DNA of 64,000 nucleotides from an uncultured Eubacteriales bacterium (GCA_900547645.1 URHP01000002.1:1-64000), one strand, 5' to 3'; numbered from the stretch's first letter, positions 26,630-35,416 are shown. The notes: generated by a model not told the origin, from the sequence alone. Program-made: numbers and translations.

Positions 26630-28199
26630 TGCCGTCCCCTCCGAACATGTCGTCAATAATGTTTCCCACGTCGTCGGTATCTTCCGGCGCTTCCTTTGCT
26701 TCAGGCTCTTCGCGCGACACCTCTTGCCGCGGCGCGCCCCCCGTCAGGTAATCGATCGCTTTTTGCGTCAAAGACCTGCCGCGGGATGTGATGCTGACAA
26801 ATCCGATCTTCAGAAGGTAAGGTTCAAATTCCTTGGTAAGCACTTTGGGATCGACATGGACGCGCGCTGCGAGCGTATCCTCCGACATGACTCCGGTCGG
26901 CTCATTGAGAAGGCAATGCAGGATCTCCAGATCCTTCGCTTTCAACCCGATCGGATCGCGGTCGATATCCTTGAAATATTCGGCCGCCATTTCCGCCGAA
27001 ACGCGGCTGACGTCTGCGTTGATCGCCTTTGTCTTCAGACCGTTTACAAAGGCGTCAACCTCGCGGATCGAACTTCTGCATCTGTCAATGCACATCGTAA
27101 GGACTTCGTCCGATACGACCAGACCCTTTGCGGCAAATTTGTTGACGAAAATCTTTGCAAGGTCCTCTCTCGTATAATCCTTCAGATAGAACGTCAGGTT
27201 ATTGCATCTGTCCTTGATCGTGGAAAGCACGTCCTGCGCGTCCGTAGTCGCGCCGATAAACGTAAATTCCTTGATGGGAAGGTTATGATTGACGCCGTTT
27301 TCATCCATATAGGAGTAGACGCGGTCGTTGAGGAGCGTCAAAAGCCCTGTCTGAATATGCTTGGGAAGCGCGTGGATCTCGTCAAACGCGATCACGACGG
27401 GTTCGCCTTCCTGACTGATCCGCTGCAAAAACTTTTGCACCGCGCGCTGCGAACGGACGTCGTTCCCCATCTGCGAAGCATCCATGAACTCAAAGCGAAC
27501 GCCGAGTTCCTTGGCGATCAGCTTCATCAGAGTACTCTTGCCCAATCCGCGATTTCCGAACAGCAGAATATGGTCGATATGCCTGAGTCCCTGCTTCTTG
27601 GCTGCGGCGATCTCTGCGGAGATACGCTTGACGACATGCTCCTGGCCGATAAAATCCGCCAGGCATTCCGGCGCGAACTGAGGCACCGGTCTGCCGGACG
27701 CATTCGCCGCCCTTTCCCCCCGGACCTCCGCATCTTTCCCGGCAGACGCGCCGTCTTTCGGCAGACGCTTTCCGCCGCGCGCGGATGCCTGTGCGCCCTT
27801 CGGCGCATCGGACCGGAGATCTCCCTTCGGCGCCGCGCCTTCGGAAAGCGGCTGCGCGCCGCCGTTCCCGCCCGACGGAGATCGCACCTGCGCCTCGCCG
27901 CGCATGATCTCCGAAAACGAGGGCGCCGACGGCGAAGACGCCGCAAATCCGAAAAACGCCCTGACGCGCTCCGCATGCAATCCGCGGACGGCGATCTCGT
28001 CGATGACCGAATCCAGACTTTCATATTGGACACGGCACTTGACTTTGTCCATGACGGACGCCGCTTTATACAGCTCCTTGCAGTGATCGGAAATCAGACG
28101 GATATTGTCGATCACGATCTGCTTATTGGAATCGTCGCCGATTCTGGCATAATTTCTTGCTGTCACGAATAAAGTTCTCAATTCTTCAAGCGTTCTCAT
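26622..28199 (-). CDS. RuvB-like AAA ATPase with MIT-like N-terminal domain
   Basis: A 525-aa protein. Residues 1-85 form a three-helix module (RNYARIGDDSNKQIVIDNIRL) resembling the N-termini of the next two upstream genes. Residues 90-170 are a low-complexity Gly/Ala/Lys linker. Then follows a RuvB-type ATPase: ADFIGQEHVVKRI, Walker A GNRGLGKST (215-223, where RuvB has GPPGLGKTT), DEIHALP, and FIGATTDAQDVLSTIKDRC. It ends in a RuvB-type winged helix (EPYLLKIGFVSITSRGRSLT). Real RuvB is about 340 aa and lacks the N-terminal part and linker. I infer a repurposed RuvB rather than a branch-migration enzyme, since no ruvA is adjacent. ATG 28199 is chosen over GTG 28205. Confidence 0.88.
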   Translation of the reverse strand: MRTLEELRTLFVTARNYARIGDDSNKQIVIDNIRLISDHCKELYKAASVMDKVKCRVQYESLDSVIDEIAVRGLHAERVRAFFGFAASSPSAPSFSEIMRGEAQVRSPSGGNGGAQPLSEGAAPKGDLRSDAPKGAQASARGGKRLPKDGASAGKDAEVRGERAANASGRPVPQFAPECLADFIGQEHVVKRISAEIAAAKKQGLRHIDHILLFGNRGLGKSTLMKLIAKELGVRFEFMDASQMGNDVRSQRAVQKFLQRISQEGEPVVIAFDEIHALPKHIQTGLLTLLNDRVYSYMDENGVNHNLPIKEFTFIGATTDAQDVLSTIKDRCNNLTFYLKDYTREDLAKIFVNKFAAKGLVVSDEVLTMCIDRCRSSIREVDAFVNGLKTKAINADVSRVSAEMAAEYFKDIDRDPIGLKAKDLEILHCLLNEPTGVMSEDTLAARVHVDPKVLTKEFEPYLLKIGFVSITSRGRSLTQKAIDYLTGGAPRQEVSREEPEAKEAPEDTDDVGNIIDDMFGGDGNV

Positions 28200-28210
28200 A
28201 GTCACCCTCT

Positions 28211-29191
28211 TTACAGCTCAATCTCGTATTCTTCGCACCATTTGTCCAACAGCTCGTTGATCTTATCCATGGGAGTTGCGTTTGCCATTCCGTGGACCTC
28301 GATCGTGCGCGTTTCGCGCCGTACGGACACCGTGACCGATTTGTTGATCCCGACGCATTCCCCTGCCAGATTGAGCACGGGCGCGCCGGAGTCGCCCTGA
28401 TTGGACTGCGCGTCATAAATCAGATCGCCGTTCAGCCCATGCGTATGGCGTACGATGCCCCAGAACGGCGCAATGCCCATCGACAAAGCGTTTCCGATGA
28501 TCACGACCATTGCGCCCTGCTTCAGAGCGGAATACTCCCTGATGCGCGGAACAGCGCGGATCTCTTCGCCTGCGGATGCGGCGTCGAACCGGCACAGCGC
28601 CACATCGCTGACCCGATCCGAAGCGATCAACTCAACGCGCGTGCGGTATTTCCCGTTATCCAACGACATCCGGATCTGCGAAGCGTATCGATTGGAAACC
28701 TCGTCGAAAAGCACATGATCGTTGGTGAGCAGGTATCCTTTCGAAGAAATAACGAAACCCGTGCCGTTCCCGCTTCCGACCGCTTCGATCTCCGCCACCG
28801 AACCTTTGTATCCGGCAAAAATATCGGCGCACCATTCGTGCATATGAACTGCGCCGATCACCCTTCCGAGTTCCGTTTTTTCCTTTTCCCCGTCCGCAGG
28901 CAATGCATCCGCGCGCACATTCATCGCCGTTTTGACGGTCTCCGAAATGCCGCGGTCGTACAGCTCGGAAGAGATCTTTTTGAAGCTGCAGATATGTCCG
29001 TAGATGCTCTCTTTTTCCTTCGGATCCGGGCAAAGCCGATACAGCTCCGCCAACGTCTCCATACAGGAGATGACGCATCTTCTCGCGCCCGCGGGATCCC
29101 CTTGCCTGACCAGGCGGCGGGCAAGGGAATACGCATCGCCGAACTTTGCATACAGGGACTTTGTTGCAGCATTGTCCGCACAATTTTTCAT
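28211..29191 (-). CDS. Trypsin-like serine protease with MIT-like N-terminal domain
   Basis: A 326-aa protein. Residues 1-85 are a helical module (AYSLARRLVRQGDPAGARRCVI) related to those of the neighbouring ATPases. Residues 115-320 form a DegP/HtrA-like trypsin domain with catalytic His159 (TNDHV), Asp196 (SDVALC) and Ser268 (QGDSGAP). There is no PDZ domain and no signal peptide, so unlike HtrA it should be cytosolic. The longer frame from TTG 29242 is possible, but ATG 29191 overlaps the upstream stop as ATGA, which fits coupled translation. It probably cleaves proteins recruited to the complex; substrates are unknown. Confidence 0.88.
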   Translation of the reverse strand: MKNCADNAATKSLYAKFGDAYSLARRLVRQGDPAGARRCVISCMETLAELYRLCPDPKEKESIYGHICSFKKISSELYDRGISETVKTAMNVRADALPADGEKEKTELGRVIGAVHMHEWCADIFAGYKGSVAEIEAVGSGNGTGFVISSKGYLLTNDHVLFDEVSNRYASQIRMSLDNGKYRTRVELIASDRVSDVALCRFDAASAGEEIRAVPRIREYSALKQGAMVVIIGNALSMGIAPFWGIVRHTHGLNGDLIYDAQSNQGDSGAPVLNLAGECVGINKSVTVSVRRETRTIEVHGMANATPMDKINELLDKWCEEYEIEL

Positions 29192-30489
29192 GATCTGACA
29201 GAGTTTGCCCCGGCATTCCTCGCGTCGCGCCCTTTCAGCCAACGGAGAACATGCGCGGGGAGGGCTTCGCCCTTGTCCCGTTTTGCCCTTGCAATGGGCT
29301 CGTACAGCTTCAGATATTCGGAAAGGCCGACGTTTGCCGCATAGGCGTCGTAACAGAACAACATCTCATCCGTAATGGAATTGATGTACTTGTCCAAAAC
29401 TTCCATGCAGTCATTGCGCGTGACGCAATCGTGCGCCATCGTCTTGTTCTGACTGAAATACGTGATCTCGCGGCGGAGCGGACGGTTGATGACCTGTCTG
29501 CAGATGGCCTTGATGTCCGCGCCCGCGTAACCGTCCAGCAACCCGGCGAGCCAGTCGACCGTGACGTCTTCCGCGCAGGGGATATCCAGCCTGTCCTTCA
29601 CGCTCGTATCCTTGCCCAGCGCAAGCGCAACCAGCTTCTTCCGCGCCTCCAGATCGGGCAGCGGGACATAGATCTGCGTGTCGAATCTGCCGCCGCGCTT
29701 GATCGCGCTGTCCAAAACCCACGGTCTGTTGGTCGCCGCGACGATGATGCGGATCTGATCGGGCTTTGTTCCCGCCATAAAGCCGTCCATATTGGTCAGC
29801 AATGTGGTCAGCTGTTCCTTTGTATGGCGGGATTCGTCGTCCTCGCGGCTTGCGGCGATCGCGTCGATCTCGTCAAAAAAGATAATGCACTTCTGATAGC
29901 GTTTTGCCTGTTCAAAGATCTCCGCAATGATCTTTGCCCCGTCGCCGACAAGGTTTGCCATGACGTCCTTAATTTGGACGACGGCGATCTTGCAGCCGAG
30001 CTGACCGGCAAGACATTTGACGATGTGCGTCTTGCCCGTTCCGGGAGGACCGTAGAGCAGGATCTGCAGCCCCATTTCCCTGCGGTATTTTTTATATACG
30101 GGCGCAAATCTGGGAGAGAGCGGCGCAAAAATATTGACCATGAACTCATCGCGCACCTCTTTGAGTCCCGCGACGTCACGCATCGTAAGGTTGGGAATAT
30201 CTGCGGAAAACCAATCGGTCGCCTTGATCTTATCCTCTTCGTTCGGCGATCCGTTCGTAAACACGCGTGCACCCAGCCTTACGTCTGCAATGAACTCTTT
30301 GACGGCGGCGGCCGTTTCCCGGTAATACTCCTTCAGCGCCTGGGATGCGCCCTGCGCGGCGCACTGCTCGTCTGCGATGCCGACGATCTTGTGCGCCATG
30401 CGCAGAGCGGCGGGAGTATCGCCGCTGCGGCGGTACTGATTGTACAGCTCGATCAACTGCTTATACGAATCCAGGATCGTGGAGCTCAT
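29188..30489 (-). CDS. Vps4/katanin-like AAA ATPase with MIT-like N-terminal domain
   Basis: A 433-aa protein. Residues 1-72 are a three-helix module (IELYNQYRRSGDTPAALRMA) with the GD-x-x-A turn typical of MIT domains. The AAA module has Walker A GPPGTGKT (147-154), Walker B FFDEIDA (204-210), sensor AATN (251-254), and Arg residues in KRGGRFD (264-270). The length and order (MIT, linker, one AAA, C-terminal helix) match Vps4, katanin and spastin, which disassemble ESCRT-III or microtubules. Such a layout is unusual in bacteria. Two helical coiled-coil proteins are encoded immediately upstream, a gene set reminiscent of ESCRT-III plus Vps4. The ATPase is certain; the ESCRT comparison is inference. 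Confidence 0.9.
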   Translation of the reverse strand: MSSTILDSYKQLIELYNQYRRSGDTPAALRMAHKIVGIADEQCAAQGASQALKEYYRETAAAVKEFIADVRLGARVFTNGSPNEEDKIKATDWFSADIPNLTMRDVAGLKEVRDEFMVNIFAPLSPRFAPVYKKYRREMGLQILLYGPPGTGKTHIVKCLAGQLGCKIAVVQIKDVMANLVGDGAKIIAEIFEQAKRYQKCIIFFDEIDAIAASREDDESRHTKEQLTTLLTNMDGFMAGTKPDQIRIIVAATNRPWVLDSAIKRGGRFDTQIYVPLPDLEARKKLVALALGKDTSVKDRLDIPCAEDVTVDWLAGLLDGYAGADIKAICRQVINRPLRREITYFSQNKTMAHDCVTRNDCMEVLDKYINSITDEMLFCYDAYAANVGLSEYLKLYEPIARAKRDKGEALPAHVLRWLKGRDARNAGANSVRS

Positions 30490-30503
30490 TTCCGCTTTGC
30501 CCC

Positions 30504-31145
30504 CTAGTTCTTACGGTTTTCCTCGTCGATCATCTCCGTGATTGCATCAATGCGGTCCGCGTCGGAGTCTGCCATAACGCCCGCGTTGCTTGCAACGGGG
30601 CTTTCGCCTTTCGAATACTTGGCGACCAGACGCGCCTCGCGCGCTTCCTTTTCCGCCGCGATCCGCTGCGCGATCTTGGGATCCTTTTCGTTCTTTCTGC
30701 CGAACAATTCGACAAACGCGGGGTTGGAGGACTTGCTGAGCGCTTCGCGCATGTGTTTGACGGACATTCTGGCGTCGCTCAACGCCTCCTGCAGCCCCTC
30801 CATCTTCTTCCCGAGCGTATCCCAGCGGGGCGCTTTGTTCATCAGGCTTCTGCATGCGTCCATTGCTTCGGGCAGCGACTGCAGATCGCCGAATGCCTGC
30901 GCTGTCTTCGCGTTCGTCTTGATCTGCAGTTCCAGAAACTTCAGATCTTCGGCAAACATTTCAAGATCCACCTTGTCCTCGATCAGCTGATCGGAATACG
31001 CTTCCTGCTGATCGTGTGCCGCCTCGTCAATTGCCTTTACGTAATCCAGCGCCAGCCGTTCCATCGATTCGCGTGCCCCCTGGATCACGGTCATTGCCTC
31101 AGCGATCTTTTCGTACTGCTTCATCTGCTTATCAACCTTTGCCAT
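30504..31145 (-). CDS. Helical coiled-coil protein, candidate ESCRT-III-like subunit 2
   Basis: A 213-aa all-helical protein with AGGAGG before ATG 31145. Long helices (KQYEKIAEAMTVIQGARESM; DLEMFAEDLKFLELQIKT) are followed by a basic region (KIAQRIAAEKEAREARLVAKY) and an acidic amphipathic C-terminal helix (DADRIDAITEMIDEE). Size, helix content and acidic C-terminal helix recall ESCRT-III subunits, whose tails bind MIT domains. There is no sequence signature that proves this. It lies 14 bases upstream of the Vps4-like ATPase gene. Confidence 0.8.
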   Translation of the reverse strand: MAKVDKQMKQYEKIAEAMTVIQGARESMERLALDYVKAIDEAAHDQQEAYSDQLIEDKVDLEMFAEDLKFLELQIKTNAKTAQAFGDLQSLPEAMDACRSLMNKAPRWDTLGKKMEGLQEALSDARMSVKHMREALSKSSNPAFVELFGRKNEKDPKIAQRIAAEKEAREARLVAKYSKGESPVASNAGVMADSDADRIDAITEMIDEENRKN

Positions 31146-31171
31146 GTTCTGTTTCCTCCTGATTTTATTTT

Positions 31172-31825
31172 TTAATTGTTGATAAAATTACGCTTCCCGG
31201 AAGGTGCATACTCAGATTCGGTCTGTTTTGCCGCCGAAGCATCCTGCGCTTTTTTCGCTTCGATCTGCGCAAGGATATATTCGTCTTCCGATTCCGCCCT
31301 AGCCACTTCACGCGTTTTGGTCGCAAGCGTTCTTACATCCTTGATCTTCTTGGAAAAATCCTCCGACATGATGCCGTACCGCGTCATTGCCTTTTCAAAT
31401 TTATCCAGCGTCTTTACGATCAGATCCAGAACTTTCTGATACTTGTTGTTGTCCTGCACGATGCGGTCAAGCTTTTGCTCCGGAATGATCCGCACGATCT
31501 TCGCATAGCATTTTCTGTCGTAAAACGCTTCGATGACGCTCAGAAGCGTATCCAGGGAATCGATGATGTCGTTGAAATTCTGATTGGACAGCTTTTTGTA
31601 ATACAGTCTCTGGGAGTTGCGCTTGATTTCGCGGACCATTTTCAGCTTCTGATCGCGGTCGTTGGAAACAAGAATGCGTTCCTCCAGAACGGTATTTGCG
31701 GTTTCCAGCTCTGCGATCTCGCTGCTCAAACGTTCTGCCGTCTGTTCCAGTTCATCGATATTTCTGGTCACCACACTGATTTCGTCGTTTGCACGGCGAT
31801 GCATTCGCGTCAATTTTTGTTCCAT
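31172..31825 (-). CDS. Helical coiled-coil protein, candidate ESCRT-III-like subunit 1
   Basis: A 217-aa protein, first gene of the operon, with GGAGGG before ATG 31825 and a promoter at 31936-31964. It starts with a basic segment (MEQKLTRMHRRANDEIS) and a long coiled coil (NIDELEQTAERLSSEIAELE). A helical core (FNDIIDSLDTLLSVIEAFYD) and an Ala/Glu-rich tail follow. A filament-forming, PspA/ESCRT-III-like role is suggested by size, charge pattern and the neighbouring Vps4-like gene, not by a recognised domain. Confidence 0.8.
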   Translation of the reverse strand: MEQKLTRMHRRANDEISVVTRNIDELEQTAERLSSEIAELETANTVLEERILVSNDRDQKLKMVREIKRNSQRLYYKKLSNQNFNDIIDSLDTLLSVIEAFYDRKCYAKIVRIIPEQKLDRIVQDNNKYQKVLDLIVKTLDKFEKAMTRYGIMSEDFSKKIKDVRTLATKTREVARAESEDEYILAQIEAKKAQDASAAKQTESEYAPSGKRNFINN

Positions 31826-31935
31826 TAGATGCCCTCCGATGTCGTTTGATTTCCAGAACGGATACGGAACAAAAAGCCGGATCGGTTTACTCGGATTTTA
31901 TACAAAAAATTTCGACTTTTTCTTCCGTTTTTGTC

Positions 31936-31964
31936 ATTATAGCACAGGTATTGTAAAAAATCAA
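31936..31964 (-). promoter_or_regulatory. Promoter of the chaperone/AAA operon
   Basis: On the reverse strand, TTGATT (31959-31964), 17-base spacer, and TATAAT (31936-31941). The leader to ATG 31825 is about 105 bases. No other good promoter was seen between the genes down to 19361, whose gaps are at most 33 bases. Confidence 0.82.
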
Positions 31965-32020
31965 GACTCAAGCTGATTTTTCAGACCGTCCGGAGCAAAA
32001 TGTCAAATTTTTTACGACAC

Positions 32021-32050
32021 GAAAAAAGGCAGGCCGTGCCTGCCTTTTTC
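32021..32050 (-). terminator. Terminator of thrC
   Basis: GAAAAAAGGCAGGC / GCCTGCCTTTTTC with a 3-base loop. It lies about 30 bases after the thrC stop and just upstream of the next operon's promoter. Confidence 0.85.
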
Positions 32051-32080
32051 ATAAAATCCCGAACGGGATCCCTCCGTATT

Positions 32081-33574
32081 TCAAATAAATTTCAGAACTT
32101 CGTCGAACATCTTATCGGGCGTCGTGGTCTGTTTGAAGAGAACGGGCTTGTAGCGGATGGACTTCAGAGCTTCGGGCACCTTCATCGCCGTGAGCAGATT
32201 GATGCGCTTGATGCCCTTGAAGCTGTCCTTCACGTCGTTGCCCGTCAGCGCGTACAGCACGTCCTGCGGGAACTTGTACGGGCTCGCCGTGGAGACCACC
32301 ACCATGGGCGGGAGCTCCGCCTTCGGGTTTTCCTTCTTCATCTTCTCTTCGTAGCGCTGGGCGACGCTCATCGCCACGCCCGTATGCGTATCCATGGGAT
32401 AGCCGTACTCTTCGAAGAATTCATAGATGCAGTCCACCGTGTCGCTCTCGCTGGCATACGCGGCAAAGAACTCCGAACGCATCTTTTTTAGCTCCTCGGC
32501 GCGCACGGAATACCTTCCCGTCGACGCAAGCGACGCCATGCGTTCCGCGGTGAGCGCCGCGTCCCTGCCCGAAAGTTCGAAGATGAGCCGCTCCAGATTG
32601 GACGAAACGAGAATGTCCATCGAAGGCGACATCGTCTTGTAGAAGGGGCGCTTCGCGTCGTAGGTGCCGCGCTCGAAAAAGTCGGTGAGCACATTGTTTT
32701 TGTTGGACGCGCACACGAGCGTCCCGACTGGGAGCCCCATCCGCTTGGCGTAGTAGCCCGCCAGAATGTTGCCGAAATTGCCCGTGGGAACGGTAAAATT
32801 CACCGGATCGCCGAGCTTGATCTGATCGGACGTGACAAGGTCGCAGTACGCCGAGAAGTAGTAACAGATCTGCGGCGCAAGCCTGCCGAAGTTGATGGAA
32901 TTTGCCGAAGACAGCAGATAGCCCTTTTCCGCAAGCCGCTTCTGGCAATCCTGCGAACCGAAGATCTTTTTGACGCCCGTCTGGCAGTCGTCGAAATTGC
33001 CCTTGACCGCCACGACGTTGACGTTTCCGCCCTCCTGCGTACACATCTGCAGTTTCTGCATTTTGGAGACGCCGTCGTCGGGATAGAAGACCATGATCTT
33101 GATCCCTTCGGCGTCCTTGAACCCTTCGAGAGCCGCCTTGCCCGTATCGCCGCTGGTGGCGACGAGGATGAGGATCTTTTCCTTGATACCGACGAGATCG
33201 CACCCCTTCCGCAGAAGATAGGGCAGCACGGTGAGCGCCATATCCTTGAACGCGCATGTGGGACCGTGGAAGAGTTCGAGCATATACATGCCGTTTTCCA
33301 CGCGCACCAGAGGCGCGGCGTCGCCGCCCTCGAACTGTGCGTACGCCTTTTTCAGCGCTTCGAGCAGCTCATCCTTGTCGTATTCGTCGAGGTATTTGTG
33401 CAGAATGAACGCGGCGCGCTCGGGATAATCCATGCCGAGCATCCCTTCCAGCTCTTCCCGCGTGACTGCGGGAAACGCCGAAGGCACGAACAGCCCGCCG
33501 TCGCGCGCGATCCCTTCGACGATCGCCTGCGCGCCCGTGACGGTTTCTTTTCCTCTCGTACTGATAAATTGCAT
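32081..33574 (-). CDS. thrC: Threonine synthase
   Basis: A 497-aa PLP enzyme converting O-phosphohomoserine to threonine. The N-terminus MQFISTRGKETVTGAQAI and the PLP lysine region HGPTCAFKDMAL are diagnostic of the long (fungal/E. coli-type) threonine synthase class. ATG 33574 with AGGAGG is the correct start; the longer frame has no site. It lies 108 bases after the P-loop gene, and that gap contains two hairpins (GTTTGC/GCAAAC and CCGTCCCTTG/CAAGGGACGG) that may modulate its expression. Confidence 0.97.
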   Translation of the reverse strand: MQFISTRGKETVTGAQAIVEGIARDGGLFVPSAFPAVTREELEGMLGMDYPERAAFILHKYLDEYDKDELLEALKKAYAQFEGGDAAPLVRVENGMYMLELFHGPTCAFKDMALTVLPYLLRKGCDLVGIKEKILILVATSGDTGKAALEGFKDAEGIKIMVFYPDDGVSKMQKLQMCTQEGGNVNVVAVKGNFDDCQTGVKKIFGSQDCQKRLAEKGYLLSSANSINFGRLAPQICYYFSAYCDLVTSDQIKLGDPVNFTVPTGNFGNILAGYYAKRMGLPVGTLVCASNKNNVLTDFFERGTYDAKRPFYKTMSPSMDILVSSNLERLIFELSGRDAALTAERMASLASTGRYSVRAEELKKMRSEFFAAYASESDTVDCIYEFFEEYGYPMDTHTGVAMSVAQRYEEKMKKENPKAELPPMVVVSTASPYKFPQDVLYALTGNDVKDSFKGIKRINLLTAMKVPEALKSIRYKPVLFKQTTTPDKMFDEVLKFI

Positions 33575-33682
33575 AATGCCTCCTGCCGCGTCCGCGCGCA
33601 ATCGTTTGCGTACGCAAACCGTCCCTTGAACAAGGGACGGCTGTCCGGGATCGCTCCCTCCTTCTTCCTGTCGTGCGGCTGC

Positions 33683-34090
33683 TTACAGATACTTCTTCGC
33701 GAAATCGGGAAGATCTTCTTCCGCGCAGCTGCAGGTGATGTAGAGCTTGAGATCGCGCATCTGGGCGATCTTTTCCATCATATAGAAGAACTGCGCCATA
33801 TCCTTGATCGCTTTGCCGGCGATGCGCGCGATGCCGTCCACGTACACGTATTCGTTGTCGTAGCCGCCCGCGATGACGCCCTTGATGAAGCCGCAGAGCG
33901 CGTCTTCCCCCGCGATGGAGTAATCGCTCGTGTCGATGAAGCGGATCTCGCGCTTCAGATCGTACATATACCGTTTCGTATCGGTGATGAAGATCAGATT
34001 CCCCTTGGCGACGGCGACCGCCTCGTTTGCCGCGTCGATGATGCGCTTGGTTTTACCGCTGCCCTTGGGTCCGCAAATGACCTTTACCAT
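33683..34090 (-). CDS. Small P-loop ATP-binding protein
   Basis: A 135-aa protein with Walker A GPKGSGKT at residues 7-14 and a likely Walker B YVYVDGIARI. Small stand-alone P-loop proteins of this kind occur widely in Clostridia without known function. AGGAGG precedes ATG 34090, and a promoter lies at 34135-34163. It is probably co-transcribed with thrC. Confidence 0.85.
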   Translation of the reverse strand: MVKVICGPKGSGKTKRIIDAANEAVAVAKGNLIFITDTKRYMYDLKREIRFIDTSDYSIAGEDALCGFIKGVIAGGYDNEYVYVDGIARIAGKAIKDMAQFFYMMEKIAQMRDLKLYITCSCAEEDLPDFAKKYL

Positions 34091-34134
34091 GTCTGTCCTC
34101 CTGTTCGCCGCAAGGCGAATGTTTTGTTATCTCT

Positions 34135-34163
34135 ATTCTACCAAGTTTTCGTGCACTTTTCAA
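34135..34163 (-). promoter_or_regulatory. Promoter of the P-loop gene and thrC
   Basis: On the reverse strand, TTGAAA (34158-34163), 17-base spacer, and TAGAAT (34135-34140). Confidence 0.72.
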
Positions 34164-34192
34164 GGGGATTTATGAAATTTCCCCGAAAAAAA

Positions 34193-35389
34193 TTATTCAA
34201 GGCTGCTGAGGAATGCGTCGATGCGGTTGAGCCCCTCGAGCATGTCCTCCATGGAGAGCGAGTAAGAGATGCGCACGCAGTCGTCCGCGCCGAAGGGCGC
34301 GCCCGGAACGACCGCCACCTTCGCGGCGTCCAGAAGGGTGTCCGCAAAGTCCACGGAGTTGTTGATGACGCGGCTCCCGAACTTCTTGCCGTACACGCCG
34401 GACACCACGAGCATGGCGTAGAACGCGCCCTCGGGAATGATGCAATAGGCATCCTTCATCTCGGAAATGCGCTCCACCATGGCAATGCGGCGGCGGGCAA
34501 AGCGCGCCACCATCTCCTCTACCGCCGCCTCGGGCGAATTGAGCGCCTTCAGCGTCGCGTACTGCGAAACGGAGCAGGGATTGCTCGTCGCGTGGCTCTG
34601 GAAGGAATCGATCGCCTTGGCGATGTCCTTGGGGGCGGCGAGATAGCCGATGCGCCAGCCCGTCATCGCGTACGTCTTGGAGACGCCGTTGACGGTGATC
34701 GTGAGTTCTTTCATCTTCTCGGAGACCGCCGCCATCGAGAAAGGCTTGGTCTCGCCGTAGACGAGCTTTTCGTAGATCTCGTCGGAAAGCACGAAGATGC
34801 CGTGCTTTTCGCACACGGCGGCAAGCGCGCGCACTTCCGCCTCCGAATAGACGGCGCCCGTGGGATTGCAGGGCGAATTGAAGATGAGCAGCTTGGTCTT
34901 GGGCGTGATCGCCTCCTCGAGCTGTTCGGGCGTGATCTTGAAGCCGTTCTTCTTTTTTCCCCGCACGTAGACGGGCACGCCGCCGCAGGTCTTGACGACT
35001 TCGGGATAGGTCAGCCAATAGGGAGCGGGGATGATGACCTCGTCCCCCTCGTCCACCAGCGCGTAACAGACGTTGAAGATGGAATGCTTGGCGCCGTTGG
35101 AGACGATGATCTGCGAAGGCTCGTACTCCAGCCCGTTGTCGCGCTCGAACTTTTCGCAGATGGCGCGGCGCAGTTCGGGAAGCCCCGCCGCGGGCGTATA
35201 TTTGGTCTTGCCCTTTTGCAGCGCTTCGATGCCCGCCTCGACAATGTAAGCAGGCGTCGGGAAATCGGGCTCGCCCACGCCGAAATTGATGACGCTTTCG
35301 CCGTTTGCCTTCATTGCCTTCGCCTTTGCGCTGATCGCCAGCGTCTGCGAAGGAGAGATGGTGCGGATGCGTTTTGCCAGTCGTTCCAT
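34193..35389 (-). CDS. PLP-dependent aminotransferase, AspB type
   Basis: A 398-aa class I/II aminotransferase. SKTYAMTGWRIGYLA carries the PLP-binding lysine, NSPCNPTGAVYS is the cofactor-binding stretch, and NFGVGEPDFPTP near the N-terminus is typical of subgroup Ib aspartate aminotransferases. It would interconvert aspartate and oxaloacetate, though related enzymes use other amino acids. GAGGTG precedes the ATG. It follows prfA by 27 bases, probably in one operon with prfA and the DUF1385-PrmC gene. Confidence 0.93.
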   Translation of the reverse strand: MERLAKRIRTISPSQTLAISAKAKAMKANGESVINFGVGEPDFPTPAYIVEAGIEALQKGKTKYTPAAGLPELRRAICEKFERDNGLEYEPSQIIVSNGAKHSIFNVCYALVDEGDEVIIPAPYWLTYPEVVKTCGGVPVYVRGKKKNGFKITPEQLEEAITPKTKLLIFNSPCNPTGAVYSEAEVRALAAVCEKHGIFVLSDEIYEKLVYGETKPFSMAAVSEKMKELTITVNGVSKTYAMTGWRIGYLAAPKDIAKAIDSFQSHATSNPCSVSQYATLKALNSPEAAVEEMVARFARRRIAMVERISEMKDAYCIIPEGAFYAMLVVSGVYGKKFGSRVINNSVDFADTLLDAAKVAVVPGAPFGADDCVRISYSLSMEDMLEGLNRIDAFLSSLE

Positions 35390-35416
35390 AAATTCACCTC
35401 GGTAAAAAAGTTTTTG

